A DNA stretch of 64,000 nt from Capnocytophaga haemolytica (GCF_001553545.1 NZ_CP014227.1:1346501-1410500), one strand, 5' to 3'; shown: positions 7,901-15,143, numbered from the stretch's first letter. Numbers and translations: made by a program. Notes: a model not told the origin generated them from the letters alone.

Positions 7901-9170
7901 CGGTGCAGCATCATTTGCAGGCTTAGGAGCAACATTAGGTACGGCTGTCTCTGCTGGTTCATCCGCAGGACCTATTGGAGCCGCCATCGGCGCAGTCGTT
8001 GGTTTAGCCATCGGCGGTATCAAAAGTGCTATAAACAATATGGCAGAAGCCCGTGAGGAGGCCGCAAGAGTGGCACAGTATGCAAAAGACACTGCTCTAT
8101 TCCTACAACAACAAAAATGGTCAGACGAATACATTTACAAAGAAAACAACAAAGAAGTATTTGAAGATAAGAAAATAGAGAGAGCACGTAAACAAATGCA
8201 AGAGCTTTCGAGGCTGTCAGCAGATATGAAGAACAAGATAAACAATGAACTTCGTGGCATAAGAGTATTAGATTGGGTAGAAACTCACGGAGGAATAAAA
8301 AGTTGGTGGAAAAAAACAACTGACCATCATAAAGATATACTCGATAAATACAAAGAGATTGTAACCAAAGAAGGGGATATTAATGTAGAACTCGCCAAAA
8401 ATCTTATAAAGCAGGAGTTAGTTCGAGATGAGCACCTTGAACAATTAAAAAAGATGGTCGCAGAGCAAGAACAAATTAATAAGCTCCGAGAAGATATAAA
8501 CAAATACTTCAAAGACGTATTTGGAGAATTTGGTAACGACCTTATTGACGCGGCTTGGGACGCTGTAAGGCAAGGTGAGGACGCTATGAAATACTTTGGA
8601 ACAGCCGTAGAGAAGATTGTTTCAAAAATAGGTAAGCAGCTTATATTAGAAAGTTTCTTTAAAGATAAGTTAGAAGAAATAGCAAATAAGGCAAAGGGAA
8701 TTATAGGAAGCAATAATGCAGACAGTGAGAAAATGAGGAGTTTACAAACGTTGTTAGCCTCAGAAAAAGGAGCGTTAGAAAACAGAGTGAGAGGAGCTGA
8801 ATTTTGGTTTAAAGAATGGCAAAAAATGGAAAAGGATTTAGGTATTGCTCCTGACGACACTAAACAGCGCACCGCCCAAACCAAAGGCTTCCAAGCTATG
8901 GGGCAGGATACAGCTAACGAACTCAATGCCCGCTTTACCCTGATGACAGAGCTGCAACGTGTTAGTAACGAGGAAATCAAAAAGATGACCGCCTCAGCAC
9001 TCAAAGCAAAAGAGAATCTCGACACCCTCCGCGAGAACTCTTTAAAATCGCTGTTCCATTTGGCAAATATCGACGCTAACACTTACACCCTTCACCAAAT
9101 GAGCAAAGATATGGCAAATATCAAGAACTCGTTTGAGGAAATCAAGTTGCACGGAATAAAAGTGAAGTAG
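4917..9170 (+). CDS. Phage tail tape measure protein
   Basis: A 1417-residue protein that would set tail length and help DNA passage in a long-tailed phage. Residues about 80-290 form the conserved tape-measure N-terminal domain (DEFQRLEISFATMLQSKDKA, FSMTEVAEGAKRLLAFQIP, LTNDLYQFTNAGIPIIAELS, GFSEIQQVF). A hydrophobic segment (YTLVAAAVVGLIAAIWQF) follows near residue 370. Residues about 390-950 are charged coiled coil, and a Gly/Ala-rich stretch (ASFAGLGATLGTAVSAGSSA) near 1000 is followed by more coiled coil to the end. Such coil-rich architecture and size fit the family well. The gene appears full length, although its neighbours (major tail, chaperones, baseplate) are absent on both sides. 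Confidence 0.9.
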   Translation: MNNNEGSINFEIGLDTKKFQDNLKEIERKFKELEEKFNKPNIPTPEIPKIPDAPKATREAQALADALRNVKRVAGTLFVLGGAQQFVSQLVNVRDEFQRLEISFATMLQSKDKANKLMAEMVDLAAHTPFSMTEVAEGAKRLLAFQIPAEQVTDTLRRMGDVAAGLSVPMSQLIHVYGQVKAQGRLLTNDLYQFTNAGIPIIAELSKVTGKAENEIKDMVTAGKIGFSEIQQVFQNMTNQGGLFYNLTAEQSKSLGGQISNLKDNIEQMFNEMGKATEGTISSAISGVAYLVEHYKQVGKVISVLVATYGTYKASLIAQGVAQQIVTKYGVIDAATKKLQIRATIQAMLAQNSLTKAMLANPYTLVAAAVVGLIAAIWQFSNATTAAEQAQESFNKEMSKLSDLRDKERQQVDDLLSTLKDETKSRGEQNQALLKLQALYPAIFKQYQTEAELLNKIGEARQKAYADIDESDAKRKEDYVRRLEDRLKTLKDSSANANGTDLYSAYKKDKEIQAVEAELAKARRATAWTKTQNKINELSNLSPEEQRRQQALIREEINRRKNAQVGVGQKQIPLTMPAFQSTGYEQFDFKDLGLINQKTDSFLKVSKAQITTFDDLLKKRAELQKGINNIKAQLTAKGANVNDETLNKQLAEQEAALKAVNTQIEKLETKSTKKGGTKTTKAEKTPYDIEAEKRRIERQQEDLHFANEEQRIQQLEEGYDKEDELIRLRYEQRKINIQRLEQDALATLIAERKKQYEYEHGNAKGFDPSVVQLDEATKGEFTQMRNYNEAEKLQAQDKLYQALLDKYKTYAEEEASINKKYAEERAALEKQLTGETLKQRLAESKKAQNKELFELQRKYKAEGKIVGRLFEDFSKKSLKDLEELFKAATEEFAKVKDELDPDNLAAYTNRLEQLKEKLRDTRPFFQQFAQDIKTMFGGKGVEKGEAANRFVKGLGSLSNMSGSLTSFVGDLYSMFGGSGLKQANILGQSMTNMLSGAASFAGLGATLGTAVSAGSSAGPIGAAIGAVVGLAIGGIKSAINNMAEAREEAARVAQYAKDTALFLQQQKWSDEYIYKENNKEVFEDKKIERARKQMQELSRLSADMKNKINNELRGIRVLDWVETHGGIKSWWKKTTDHHKDILDKYKEIVTKEGDINVELAKNLIKQELVRDEHLEQLKKMVAEQEQINKLREDINKYFKDVFGEFGNDLIDAAWDAVRQGEDAMKYFGTAVEKIVSKIGKQLILESFFKDKLEEIANKAKGIIGSNNADSEKMRSLQTLLASEKGALENRVRGAEFWFKEWQKMEKDLGIAPDDTKQRTAQTKGFQAMGQDTANELNARFTLMTELQRVSNEEIKKMTASALKAKENLDTLRENSLKSLFHLANIDANTYTLHQMSKDMANIKNSFEEIKLHGIKVK

Positions 9171-9262
9171 GGTAGTGAAGAAGGTTTATTTTAAGGGAGA
9201 ACTTACCACTGTGGTTACCACTGAATTTTGTAGGTTGTTGATTGTTAAGAGAATAAAGCGTG

Positions 9263-9553
9263 TTATTTTACTTCATCAAGAAATAAAAGTGTTTTCCCTG
9301 CCTCAATAGGTGTGTTTGCTATAACTTCAATCTCTTCAATGATACGTTTGACGTCTAAATCCTTCTTAAATAAGCCTATAAAATCGGGTTTGAACTCAAA
9401 ATTAACTTCTACATAGTGTTCGAATTGCTCGGCGAGGTGTCTTACAGCTGTGGATTTACCTATTTGTAGTGCTCCTCTGAGCAGTATAGGCATTCGGTCG
9501 GTACTTGTTGCCCACTCTTGAAGATGGGTGTCTATGATTCTTTTATAATACAT
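9263..9553 (-). pseudogene. N-terminal stump of an AAA ATPase (AAA_14/DUF4143 type)
   Basis: Only 96 residues are left of a family that is usually around 400. The start MYYKRIIDTHLQEWA and the phosphate-binding loop LLRGALQIGKSTAVRHLAEQ (canonical family form is closer to GARQVGKST) are present, and the frame ends LLFLDEVK-stop exactly where the Walker B motif (LFLDEIQ in the family) should continue. The lid, sensor and DUF4143 regions are missing, and I see no remnant elsewhere in the window. I chose the ATG at 9553 because an upstream candidate (9607) lies before the likely promoter. The truncation point faces the phage block, suggesting a recombination scar. Truncation is directly seen; the cause is inferred. 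Confidence 0.75.
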
Positions 9554-9582
9554 ATTCTTATGTGTGTTTCGTATTGAGGCTG

Positions 9583-9590
9583 CAAAGATA
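9583..9590 (-). promoter_or_regulatory. -7 element for the truncated ATPase gene
   Basis: On the minus strand this reads TATCTTTG, 30 bases before the ATG at 9553. No clear -33 TTG is visible. It is immediately downstream (minus-strand sense) of the 33-base repeats. Confidence 0.5.
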
Positions 9591-9600
9591 CTAAAATAAT

Positions 9601-9681
9601 ATTTCATAAAGACTTTTCTGGTTGTTTTTTGCTATTTCATAAAGACTTATCACAGTGTTTTCTGCTATTTCATAAAGACTT
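9601..9681. repeat. 33-base tandem repeat, 2.5 copies
   Basis: The 15-mer ATTTCATAAAGACTT occurs at 9601, 9634 and 9667, exactly 33 bases apart; the rest of each unit is T-rich and more variable. The array lies directly upstream of the -7 element of the truncated ATPase gene. It may be regulatory or a simple tandem duplication. Confidence 0.8.
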
Positions 9682-9754
9682 ATTAAACAATTAGAGATAG
9701 GTCATTGACTTCTTATTTCTCACTTTTAAAATATTTCGTACTTTTGCCAAAACA

Positions 9755-9831
9755 GAAGTAAGAAACAAGCAATGAGAAGATAGCTCACTCTGACTTCTAA
9801 TTCCTAATTCCTATTCGCTAATTTCTAAATA
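9755..9831. repeat. 7-base-period array (purine arm, pyrimidine arm) before the gene at 9833
   Basis: Eleven consecutive heptamers in one phase: GAAGTAA, GAAACAA, GCAATGA, GAAGATA, GCTCACT, CTGACTT, CTAATTC twice, CTATTCG, CTAATTT and CTAAATA. The first four are purine-rich and the rest largely pyrimidine-rich, so the halves can pair. A TACTTTTG element at 9739-9746 would place the array in the leader of the following gene. Confidence 0.75.
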
Positions 9832-9832
9832 T

Positions 9833-10690
9833 ATGTCCAAGAGTGTACTTATTAAGACTCCTAAGGCGATTGATGAAGCCGCTTTTATTGAGCGGTTGGG
9901 GGAGGTGTTTGTAGAGAAGGATATTTATAATTTGATATTGCAGTTTGAGGGGAAATACTTGTGGTGGTTCTTTGATATTCCTGATGGCGACCGCGAGGAG
10001 ACGTTTACGGATAGCCTTGTGCAGTTCTCAAGTGCGTTTAGCTATCACGAGGTGTTGCGGTTTTACGATTTCTTGGACAGTGCCATACCCTACGAGGCGT
10101 GGGAAAACTCAGGGGTGCCGCTGCCTTATGAGCGGGTGCTCTCAGGGGCACGCATCTTTACGCACGATGAGCTGGTAGGGCTTCTCTTTGAGGAATACGC
10201 CAAGGCTGATGAGCAGAAGTACACCGATCTGTTTTTGGTGAGCCTGAGTACAGGGCATATGCTATGGCGGTCAGGCTTGGCTGCCCTCAAAAAGATACGC
10301 GATATACCTGAACACACCTTTATGCCTATTGATGCCGCCGACCCTCAATCGGCGTGTGCTGTTTGTAGGTGTCGCCGCACCCATATCAGGGATTACAACG
10401 GCTTTATCCCCTACTATTTTGAGGAAGGCGCACTGTACAGCGGGGGGCTGCTTGAGTTGTACTACTTCCTCTCAGCAACCAATAAGCTCTTTACGCATCA
10501 GCCCCGTAAAGCCGATAGGGAGATCTTCGCTGCCCTATCAGAGGCTATCGCCACTGCCCCTACAAAAGAAGCTGTCCTGCAAGCTATGCAACACATCAAA
10601 GGCTTTGAGGCAGATGAGCAGGAGTGCAGAGGGCTGCTAAATGTAATGAGTAGAGGGCTTCGCCAGAAGTCAGGGGTCAGAAGTCAGTAG
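9833..10690 (+). CDS. Unknown 285-residue protein
   Basis: No family is recognised. It is soluble, with many aromatic residues (GKYLWWFFDIPDGD, YYFEEGALYSGGLLELYYFL) and a Cys-x-x-Cys-x-Cys cluster (ACAVCRCRRTH) near residue 180 that could bind metal. There is no signal peptide or membrane segment. The last residues (RQKSGVRSQ) are encoded inside the heptamer repeat that follows, so the true functional end is probably near MSRGLR and the tail was added by repeat sequence reading into the gene. It stands alone between the phage remnant and the TetR gene. GC is higher than in the phage genes, so it belongs to the chromosome proper. Confidence 0.75.
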   Translation: MSKSVLIKTPKAIDEAAFIERLGEVFVEKDIYNLILQFEGKYLWWFFDIPDGDREETFTDSLVQFSSAFSYHEVLRFYDFLDSAIPYEAWENSGVPLPYERVLSGARIFTHDELVGLLFEEYAKADEQKYTDLFLVSLSTGHMLWRSGLAALKKIRDIPEHTFMPIDAADPQSACAVCRCRRTHIRDYNGFIPYYFEEGALYSGGLLELYYFLSATNKLFTHQPRKADREIFAALSEAIATAPTKEAVLQAMQHIKGFEADEQECRGLLNVMSRGLRQKSGVRSQ

Positions 10691-10761
10691 CTGGCTTCTC
10701 GCTGCTTGCTTCTCATTTCTGACCTCTGATTTCTGACTTCTCACTTCTCATTTCTCATTTC
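10664..10761. repeat. 7-base-period palindromic array over the stop codon of the gene at 9833
   Basis: Fourteen heptamers in strict phase, from CAGAAGT, CAGGGGT, CAGAAGT, CAGTAGC through TGGCTTC, TCGCTGC, TTGCTTC to TGACCTC, TGATTTC, TGACTTC, TCACTTC and TCATTTC twice. The left arm (10667-10689) can pair with the right arm (10720-10742) with about 4 mismatches in 23. The stop codon of the upstream gene (10688-10690) lies inside it. Confidence 0.8.
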
Positions 10762-10814
10762 TATTTTTCTAACCCCTAAAATGTTAAATTCTTCTTAAAG
10801 TTTTGGAAACGTTT

Positions 10815-10844
10815 TTTGTGTATAAAGTTTTTTACGTACCTTTG
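10815..10844 (+). promoter_or_regulatory. Promoter of the tetR-tolC pair
   Basis: TTTG (10815-10818), 18 bases, TACCTTTG (10837-10844), then 20 bases to the ATG at 10865. Confidence 0.7.
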
Positions 10845-10864
10845 CGCCCGAAATTGAATGTAAT

Positions 10865-11482
10865 ATGAGAGAGCAAATTATTAAAAGAGCTTTGGAGGAC
10901 TTTATTCAATACGGGTTTAAGACCTTTACAATGGATGATTTGTCGCATAAGCTGGGGATGTCGAAAAAGACATTGTACGAACACTTCCAATCGAAGGCTG
11001 ACCTTGCAGAGGCTTGTCTTGATCACGTGATTGCCACAGAAAATAGTATTGATATGTTTGCAGGGGAGAGTAACGTGATTGAGAATATATTTGCAAATAT
11101 TGGAAAATGCCAAGAGATTTTTAAGATTAACAGTGCCAAACCGAAAAGGGAATTGCAGAAGTATTATCCTAAGCTCTACGCTAAGTTTGAGACCTATGTG
11201 ATGGAGCGCAACAAGAGAGATGTCGAGGAGCTCATTGAACGAGGGCAGCGCGAAGGTTTGTTCCGAGAGGATATCAATAGGGCTTTTTTCTTGGCGTTTT
11301 ACAGTACTTTTCAGCATATAAGGATACTCTCAGACAATTTCCCTGAGACGCGTTTTAGTTATTGGGAAACGCTGAACTCACTATTCGAATACTGTCTGCG
11401 AATTCTCTCCAATGAGCAAGGGCTTAGAGAGTTAGACCGTGTGATTGAGAAATATAACATAATAAGGAATTATAATAGATAA
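10865..11482 (+). CDS. TetR/AcrR family transcriptional regulator
   Basis: A 205-residue protein. The N-terminal DNA-binding domain is clear: helix 1 (REQIIKRALEDFIQYGFKTF), then TMDDLSHKLGMSKKTLYEHF with the TetR helix-turn-helix near residues 22-45. The remaining all-helical part is the ligand-binding and dimerisation domain and is divergent, as usual. Its ligand cannot be told from sequence. It starts 20 bases after a good promoter and ends 7 bases before tolC, so it very likely controls its own expression and that of the outer-membrane efflux protein. Confidence 0.9.
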   Translation: MREQIIKRALEDFIQYGFKTFTMDDLSHKLGMSKKTLYEHFQSKADLAEACLDHVIATENSIDMFAGESNVIENIFANIGKCQEIFKINSAKPKRELQKYYPKLYAKFETYVMERNKRDVEELIERGQREGLFREDINRAFFLAFYSTFQHIRILSDNFPETRFSYWETLNSLFEYCLRILSNEQGLRELDRVIEKYNIIRNYNR

Positions 11483-11489
11483 AAAAAGA

Positions 11490-12836
11490 ATGAAAAGAAT
11501 TATCGTAACCATAGCTCTGTGCTGTGTGGCAAGCAGTTGGGCACAGCAGAAAGAAATCACTCTTAAAGAGGCAATTCGCTATGCTTTAGTGAACAAAGCA
11601 GACGCCGAAAAGGCACGTTTGGAGGTTGAGAAGAGTAAGTACAAGATACAAGAAGTGCGTGCCAACGCCCTGCCTAACCTCTCAGCCACGGGAGCAATGA
11701 TTTACAACCCTAAAATACAAGCTACTTATATCGATGCAAGCACGTTTGCTATGCCTGGAATGCCCGCCTCTGACAAGGTCATCAAAATGGAGATGGGACA
11801 GAAATGGAGCGCTAATGCTGGGGCAAAGCTCACGCAGGTGCTCTTCAACCAAAGCGTGTTTATGGGGCTGAAAGCAGCACGCACCACCAGAGAGTTCTAT
11901 ATGCTCAACCAGCAGCTTACTGAGACGCAGGTGATTGAGAAAGTAGCTCAAGCCTATTATCAAGTGTATCAAACGCGACAATCACTGGAGAATATAGAGA
12001 GCAACATCGCATTGACTGAGAAGACTGCCAGCGTGGTAGAAGGCTCTTACAAAGCAGGTTTGGCTAAAAAGATCGACGTGGATCGCACCACAGTAGCGCT
12101 GAACAACCTCAAGTCGGCAAGGCAACAAGCCCTCAACGGACTGCAGCTTTCGGAGAATGCCCTTAAATATATGATCGGAATGCCAATGGAGGAAACCATC
12201 ACACTACCTAAGGAAGGCTTCGAAGCTAACTATGAATTGGCTTTCGAACAAGGCAATACCGATAAGCGCATTGAGCTGCAAGTACTTGAAAAGCAACGTC
12301 AGTTGCTCGATTTGAATGTGAAGGTTCAGCGTGCGGCACTCTACCCTTCACTGGCTTTGCAAGGTACTTACGGTTGGCTCGGGATGGGACCCAAGGCACC
12401 ACTATTCTACGGAGAGAAGGATAAGGTGTATTGGGGCGACTACTCTGCCATTACCCTTGGGCTGAACGTACCTATCTTTTCAGGCTTTGGCACACGTGCA
12501 AAGATACGACAGGCGCAGATAGAAATGACCGCCCTCGACCAAGATCTGAAGGATACCCGCCTTGCAATGGACTTGGCTTACAAGAACGCTACCAGCAAGA
12601 TACAGAACAATTTGCTGACAATACAGTCACAAAAGGAGAATGTGAAGCTGGCAGAGGATGTACTTACCAACACACAAAACAACTACAAGCAAGGCTTGGC
12701 TTCGCTCACCGATCTGCTGGCGTCAGAGCGTTCGTTGTCGGATGCGAAGAATAGCTACACCAACGCCCTGCTCGAATATAAGCTGGCTGAGATCGAACTC
12801 CTCAAATCGCAGGGGAAACTCGACAGCTTAAAATAG
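11490..12836 (+). CDS. TolC family outer-membrane efflux protein
   Basis: A 448-residue protein with a signal peptide (MKRIIVTIALCCVASSWAQQ) and two repeated halves of long helices with short strands, as in TolC: ITLKEAIRYALVNKADAEKA at the start, YQVYQTRQSLENIESNIALT near 160, and the second-half equivalent (LTNTQNNYKQGLASLTDLLA) near 395. TolC proteins form the outer-membrane duct of tripartite pumps and type I secretion systems. It is cotranscribed with a TetR regulator. In Bacteroidota such pairs are usually followed by an HlyD-type adaptor and an RND or ABC pump; here a terminator and an opposite-strand aminotransferase follow, so partners must be encoded elsewhere. Confidence 0.92.
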   Translation: MKRIIVTIALCCVASSWAQQKEITLKEAIRYALVNKADAEKARLEVEKSKYKIQEVRANALPNLSATGAMIYNPKIQATYIDASTFAMPGMPASDKVIKMEMGQKWSANAGAKLTQVLFNQSVFMGLKAARTTREFYMLNQQLTETQVIEKVAQAYYQVYQTRQSLENIESNIALTEKTASVVEGSYKAGLAKKIDVDRTTVALNNLKSARQQALNGLQLSENALKYMIGMPMEETITLPKEGFEANYELAFEQGNTDKRIELQVLEKQRQLLDLNVKVQRAALYPSLALQGTYGWLGMGPKAPLFYGEKDKVYWGDYSAITLGLNVPIFSGFGTRAKIRQAQIEMTALDQDLKDTRLAMDLAYKNATSKIQNNLLTIQSQKENVKLAEDVLTNTQNNYKQGLASLTDLLASERSLSDAKNSYTNALLEYKLAEIELLKSQGKLDSLK

Positions 12837-12883
12837 GCAGTCACACACGTAAAAATTCCATAAATAAAACATTTTATAACAAG

Positions 12884-12917
12884 AAAGCACGAGGTAAATC
12901 ACTTACTTCGTGCTTTT
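12884..12917. terminator. Bidirectional terminator between tolC and aminotransferase
   Basis: AAAGCACGA (12884-12892) pairs with TCGTGCTTT (12908-12916). Extra pairing of GGTAA with TTACT continues the stem inward, and T-rich sequence follows on the plus strand. It lies between convergent genes. Confidence 0.8.
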
Positions 12918-12965
12918 CTTCTTTATTAAGTAACATTATAAGTGCTATAATAGGTAGCGTAAGAT

Positions 12966-14162
12966 CTACTTATGTATCGCCTGATATTCAGAGAGCGCAC
13001 GCCTGAGGATCGCCACAGCCCGCTTTATCTTCTCTACTTCAAGCACGTAAGCGATACGCACCTCTTTGCGCCCTAATCCTTCCGTAGCGTAAAACCCTTC
13101 TGCAGGGGCAAGCATCACCGTCTCGTTATCTACTGAGAAATCGTTCAAAAGCCAGATACAAAAATCCTCAGCATTAGATACAGGCAACTCAGCAATACAG
13201 TAGAAAGCGCCCTTTGGCATTGATACTCTCACTCCTTCAACCGTTTGCAATTCCTTAATCAGTACGTTGCGACGGCGTGTATACTCACGTAGCACATCCT
13301 CAAAGTAGCTGTCATCTACATCGAAAGCACGCTCTGCAGCCACCTGAGAGTACGTAGGTGACGACAAACGCGCCTGCGCGAATTTGAGCAAAGCACGCAT
13401 CACTTCCTTATTCTTCGACACTACCCAACCGATGCGCGCACCGCACATACTGAATCGTTTCGAGACAGAGTCGATCATAATGGCGTGCTGCTCCAAGTCG
13501 GGCACTTCCATAATTGAGAAGTGTTCTCCCTCATACACGAACTCACGATACACTTCATCGAAGATCAAGAATAAGTCGTATTTCTTTGCCAGTGCCGCAA
13601 GTTCCAGTATTTCCTCCCGCGAGTATAGGTAGCCTGTTGGGTTGCCTGGGTTGCATATCAGGAATGCTTTGGTGCGAGGCGTAATCTTCTTTTCGAACTC
13701 CGCTATTGGGGGAAGCGCAAAATTATCGTCAAAGGAGGAGGTAATTGGTACGCAAACTGCATCAAAGGCACGTGAGAAACTGATGTAATTCGCGTAATAA
13801 GGTTCAGGAATGATAATCTCATCATCAGCGCCCGCAACGGTGGCAACCACATAAGTCAGCGCTTCCGATCCTCCAGAGGTAATGATAATATCACTCATAT
13901 CCACGTTGATACGGTGCTTTTTATAGTATTCAACCACCTTTTCCCGCAGTGAGTCGAGTCCTTCGCTCTTGGTATATTCAAGCACCGAAGGGTGGAAATC
14001 GCGCACTGCCTCGAGTGCTATCTCTGGGGTATGAATGTCAGGTTGCCCTATATTAAGGTGGTAAATCGTCTTTCCTTCGCGTCTTGCTTTTTCAGCATAC
14101 GGCGTTAATTTGCGTATGGGCGACTGAGGTAATATCTGTGCCCTGTGTGATATTGTTGGCAT
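12966..14162 (-). CDS. Class I/II pyridoxal-phosphate aminotransferase (aspartate aminotransferase-like)
   Basis: A 398-residue fold-type I aminotransferase. Visible motifs are HLNIGQPDIHTPEIALEAV (substrate-binding N-terminus), ITSGGSEALTYVVATVAG (cofactor phosphate region), ICNPGNPTGYLYSREEILEL with the conserved Asn, FDEVYREFVYEG with the Asp that contacts the pyridine nitrogen, and SVSKRFSMCGARIGW with the Schiff-base Lys. C-terminal Arg in LGRKEVRIAYVLEVEKI fits the carboxylate-binding Arg. Family members transfer amino groups between amino acids and 2-oxo acids; aspartate, alanine or aromatic specificity cannot be decided. It is a single-gene unit with its own promoter and terminator. 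Confidence 0.9.
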   Translation of the reverse strand: MPTISHRAQILPQSPIRKLTPYAEKARREGKTIYHLNIGQPDIHTPEIALEAVRDFHPSVLEYTKSEGLDSLREKVVEYYKKHRINVDMSDIIITSGGSEALTYVVATVAGADDEIIIPEPYYANYISFSRAFDAVCVPITSSFDDNFALPPIAEFEKKITPRTKAFLICNPGNPTGYLYSREEILELAALAKKYDLFLIFDEVYREFVYEGEHFSIMEVPDLEQHAIMIDSVSKRFSMCGARIGWVVSKNKEVMRALLKFAQARLSSPTYSQVAAERAFDVDDSYFEDVLREYTRRRNVLIKELQTVEGVRVSMPKGAFYCIAELPVSNAEDFCIWLLNDFSVDNETVMLAPAEGFYATEGLGRKEVRIAYVLEVEKIKRAVAILRRALSEYQAIHK

Positions 14163-14194
14163 ATTCGTGTAATTGTTGATGTTAAAATACGTGG

Positions 14195-14226
14195 CAAAGT
14201 TACAAATTATTCTTCATATCACCAAA
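14195..14226 (-). promoter_or_regulatory. Promoter of the aminotransferase gene
   Basis: Minus strand: TTTG (14226-14223), 20 bases, TAACTTTG (14202-14195), about 30 bases before the ATG at 14162. Confidence 0.7.
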
Positions 14227-14622
14227 AATAAAATGTGATTTTTTTTCATTCTACCTTATATATAAAGTAAAACCACATTTATTTTACAACAAAATATTGG
14301 TAAAAACATCCTTAAATCTCCTCTTAAAAAATAGAAAATACAACAGCAATTTGTTGTAAAAATAAGTAGGTTTTTTATTACCTAAAAGTAGCTATTCAAT
14401 GAGTATAAATAATACTTTTTTATTACTTACACTACATTTATGTATCTTTCAAATCTGAAAAGTAGTAATACCTAACATCATTTCGTTTTGTTTCTAATTT
14501 GCATTCATCGCAGAACTCATTAACATTACATTAATAGCAGCTTAGTGATGAATTTGAGGTAAATTATACTCTCGTTTAATTCACAAGTAATTGATAATCA
14601 GTATACATTTGGGTCGAAAAAA
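14227..14622. other. AT-rich spacer with a 12-base inverted repeat
   Basis: No gene is visible. TTTTACAACAAA (14282-14293) and TTTGTTGTAAAA (14350-14361) are perfect inverted copies about 56 bases apart. The rest is A/T-rich with poly-A and poly-T runs and no recognisable RNA gene. Confidence 0.5.
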
Positions 14623-14724
14623 AACCACGTGTGCTTTTGATGAAAAGCACACGTGGTTTTAGTCAAAGTCACACGTGGTTTTACCCAAAACCACACGTGG
14701 TTTTTACTCGAATCACACGTGGTT
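14623..14724. repeat. 22-base array of CACACGTGGTT, with an inverted copy
   Basis: CACACGTGGTT occurs at 14648, 14670, 14692 and 14714, exactly 22 bases apart, and inverted as AACCACGTGTG at 14623-14633. The inverted copy and the first direct copy form a perfect 18-base stem with a GATG loop. The array begins 14 bases beyond the end of the HU-like gene (minus strand), so the hairpin could also act as its terminator. Confidence 0.9.
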
Positions 14725-14738
14725 TTTAGGTGACCTTC

Positions 14739-15143
14739 TTATGGTTTCTTTTCTACTTTCTTTTTCTTTTCGAATCCAGCAGCCTTCATAGCATCTAAGA
14801 TGCGCGTACCTGGGCGATAGTTCACCCCTACGGATTTGATCTTTGATGAGGTGAATTCTTTTTCTGTCGCAGTACCTTCGCTACTGAGTGACGGGTAGAG
14901 TGAGCCTAAACGTTCCAAGCGTACAATCTTACTATCAGCAAGCGCCGTTTGGATCACGTTCTCTAATGCAATTACAACACCTTTGATGTCCGATTCACTC
15001 AGCGATGAAAACTTCTCGATTTGCTTGGTTAAATCATCGATAGTAAGCTCACCATCGTACACAATACTCGCATAGAATTTCTTGGTTCCACCACCAGCAA
15101 CCCCTGGTTGCCCCTTTTCTAATGTTTTATATTTAATCGCCAT
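14739..15143 (-). CDS. HU-like (HU-HIG) DNA-binding protein
   Basis: A 134-residue protein. The core resembles the HU/IHF fold in the Bacteroidota-specific HU-HIG version: YASIVYDGELTIDDLTKQIE, then SESDIKGVVIALENVIQTAL (helices 1-2), IVRLERLGSLYPSLSSEG (beta-arm region) and VGVNYRPGTRILDAMKAAGF, followed by a Lys-rich tail (EKKKKVEKKP). Such proteins are histone-like nucleoid components; some occur near repeats or phage regions. The gene has its own promoter and 3' hairpin. Whether it binds the CACACGTGG array beside it is a question worth asking, but the sequence gives no direct support. Confidence 0.8.
   Translation of the reverse strand: MAIKYKTLEKGQPGVAGGGTKKFYASIVYDGELTIDDLTKQIEKFSSLSESDIKGVVIALENVIQTALADSKIVRLERLGSLYPSLSSEGTATEKEFTSSKIKSVGVNYRPGTRILDAMKAAGFEKKKKVEKKP

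Noticed and set aside
7343-8134. 263-codon open frame on the minus strand inside the tape measure gene
   Set aside because: It is antisense to a well-supported 1417-residue gene, has Ser/Ala/Pro-rich low-complexity composition and no start signal; it is a shadow of the coding strand.
8327-9082. 251-codon open frame on the minus strand inside the tape measure gene
   Set aside because: Same reason: antisense shadow with Ser/Leu-rich composition and no promoter or family resemblance.
14623-14724. CRISPR array
   Set aside because: Units are 22 bases including the 'spacer', spacers are 11 bases and similar to each other, and no cas gene is in the window.
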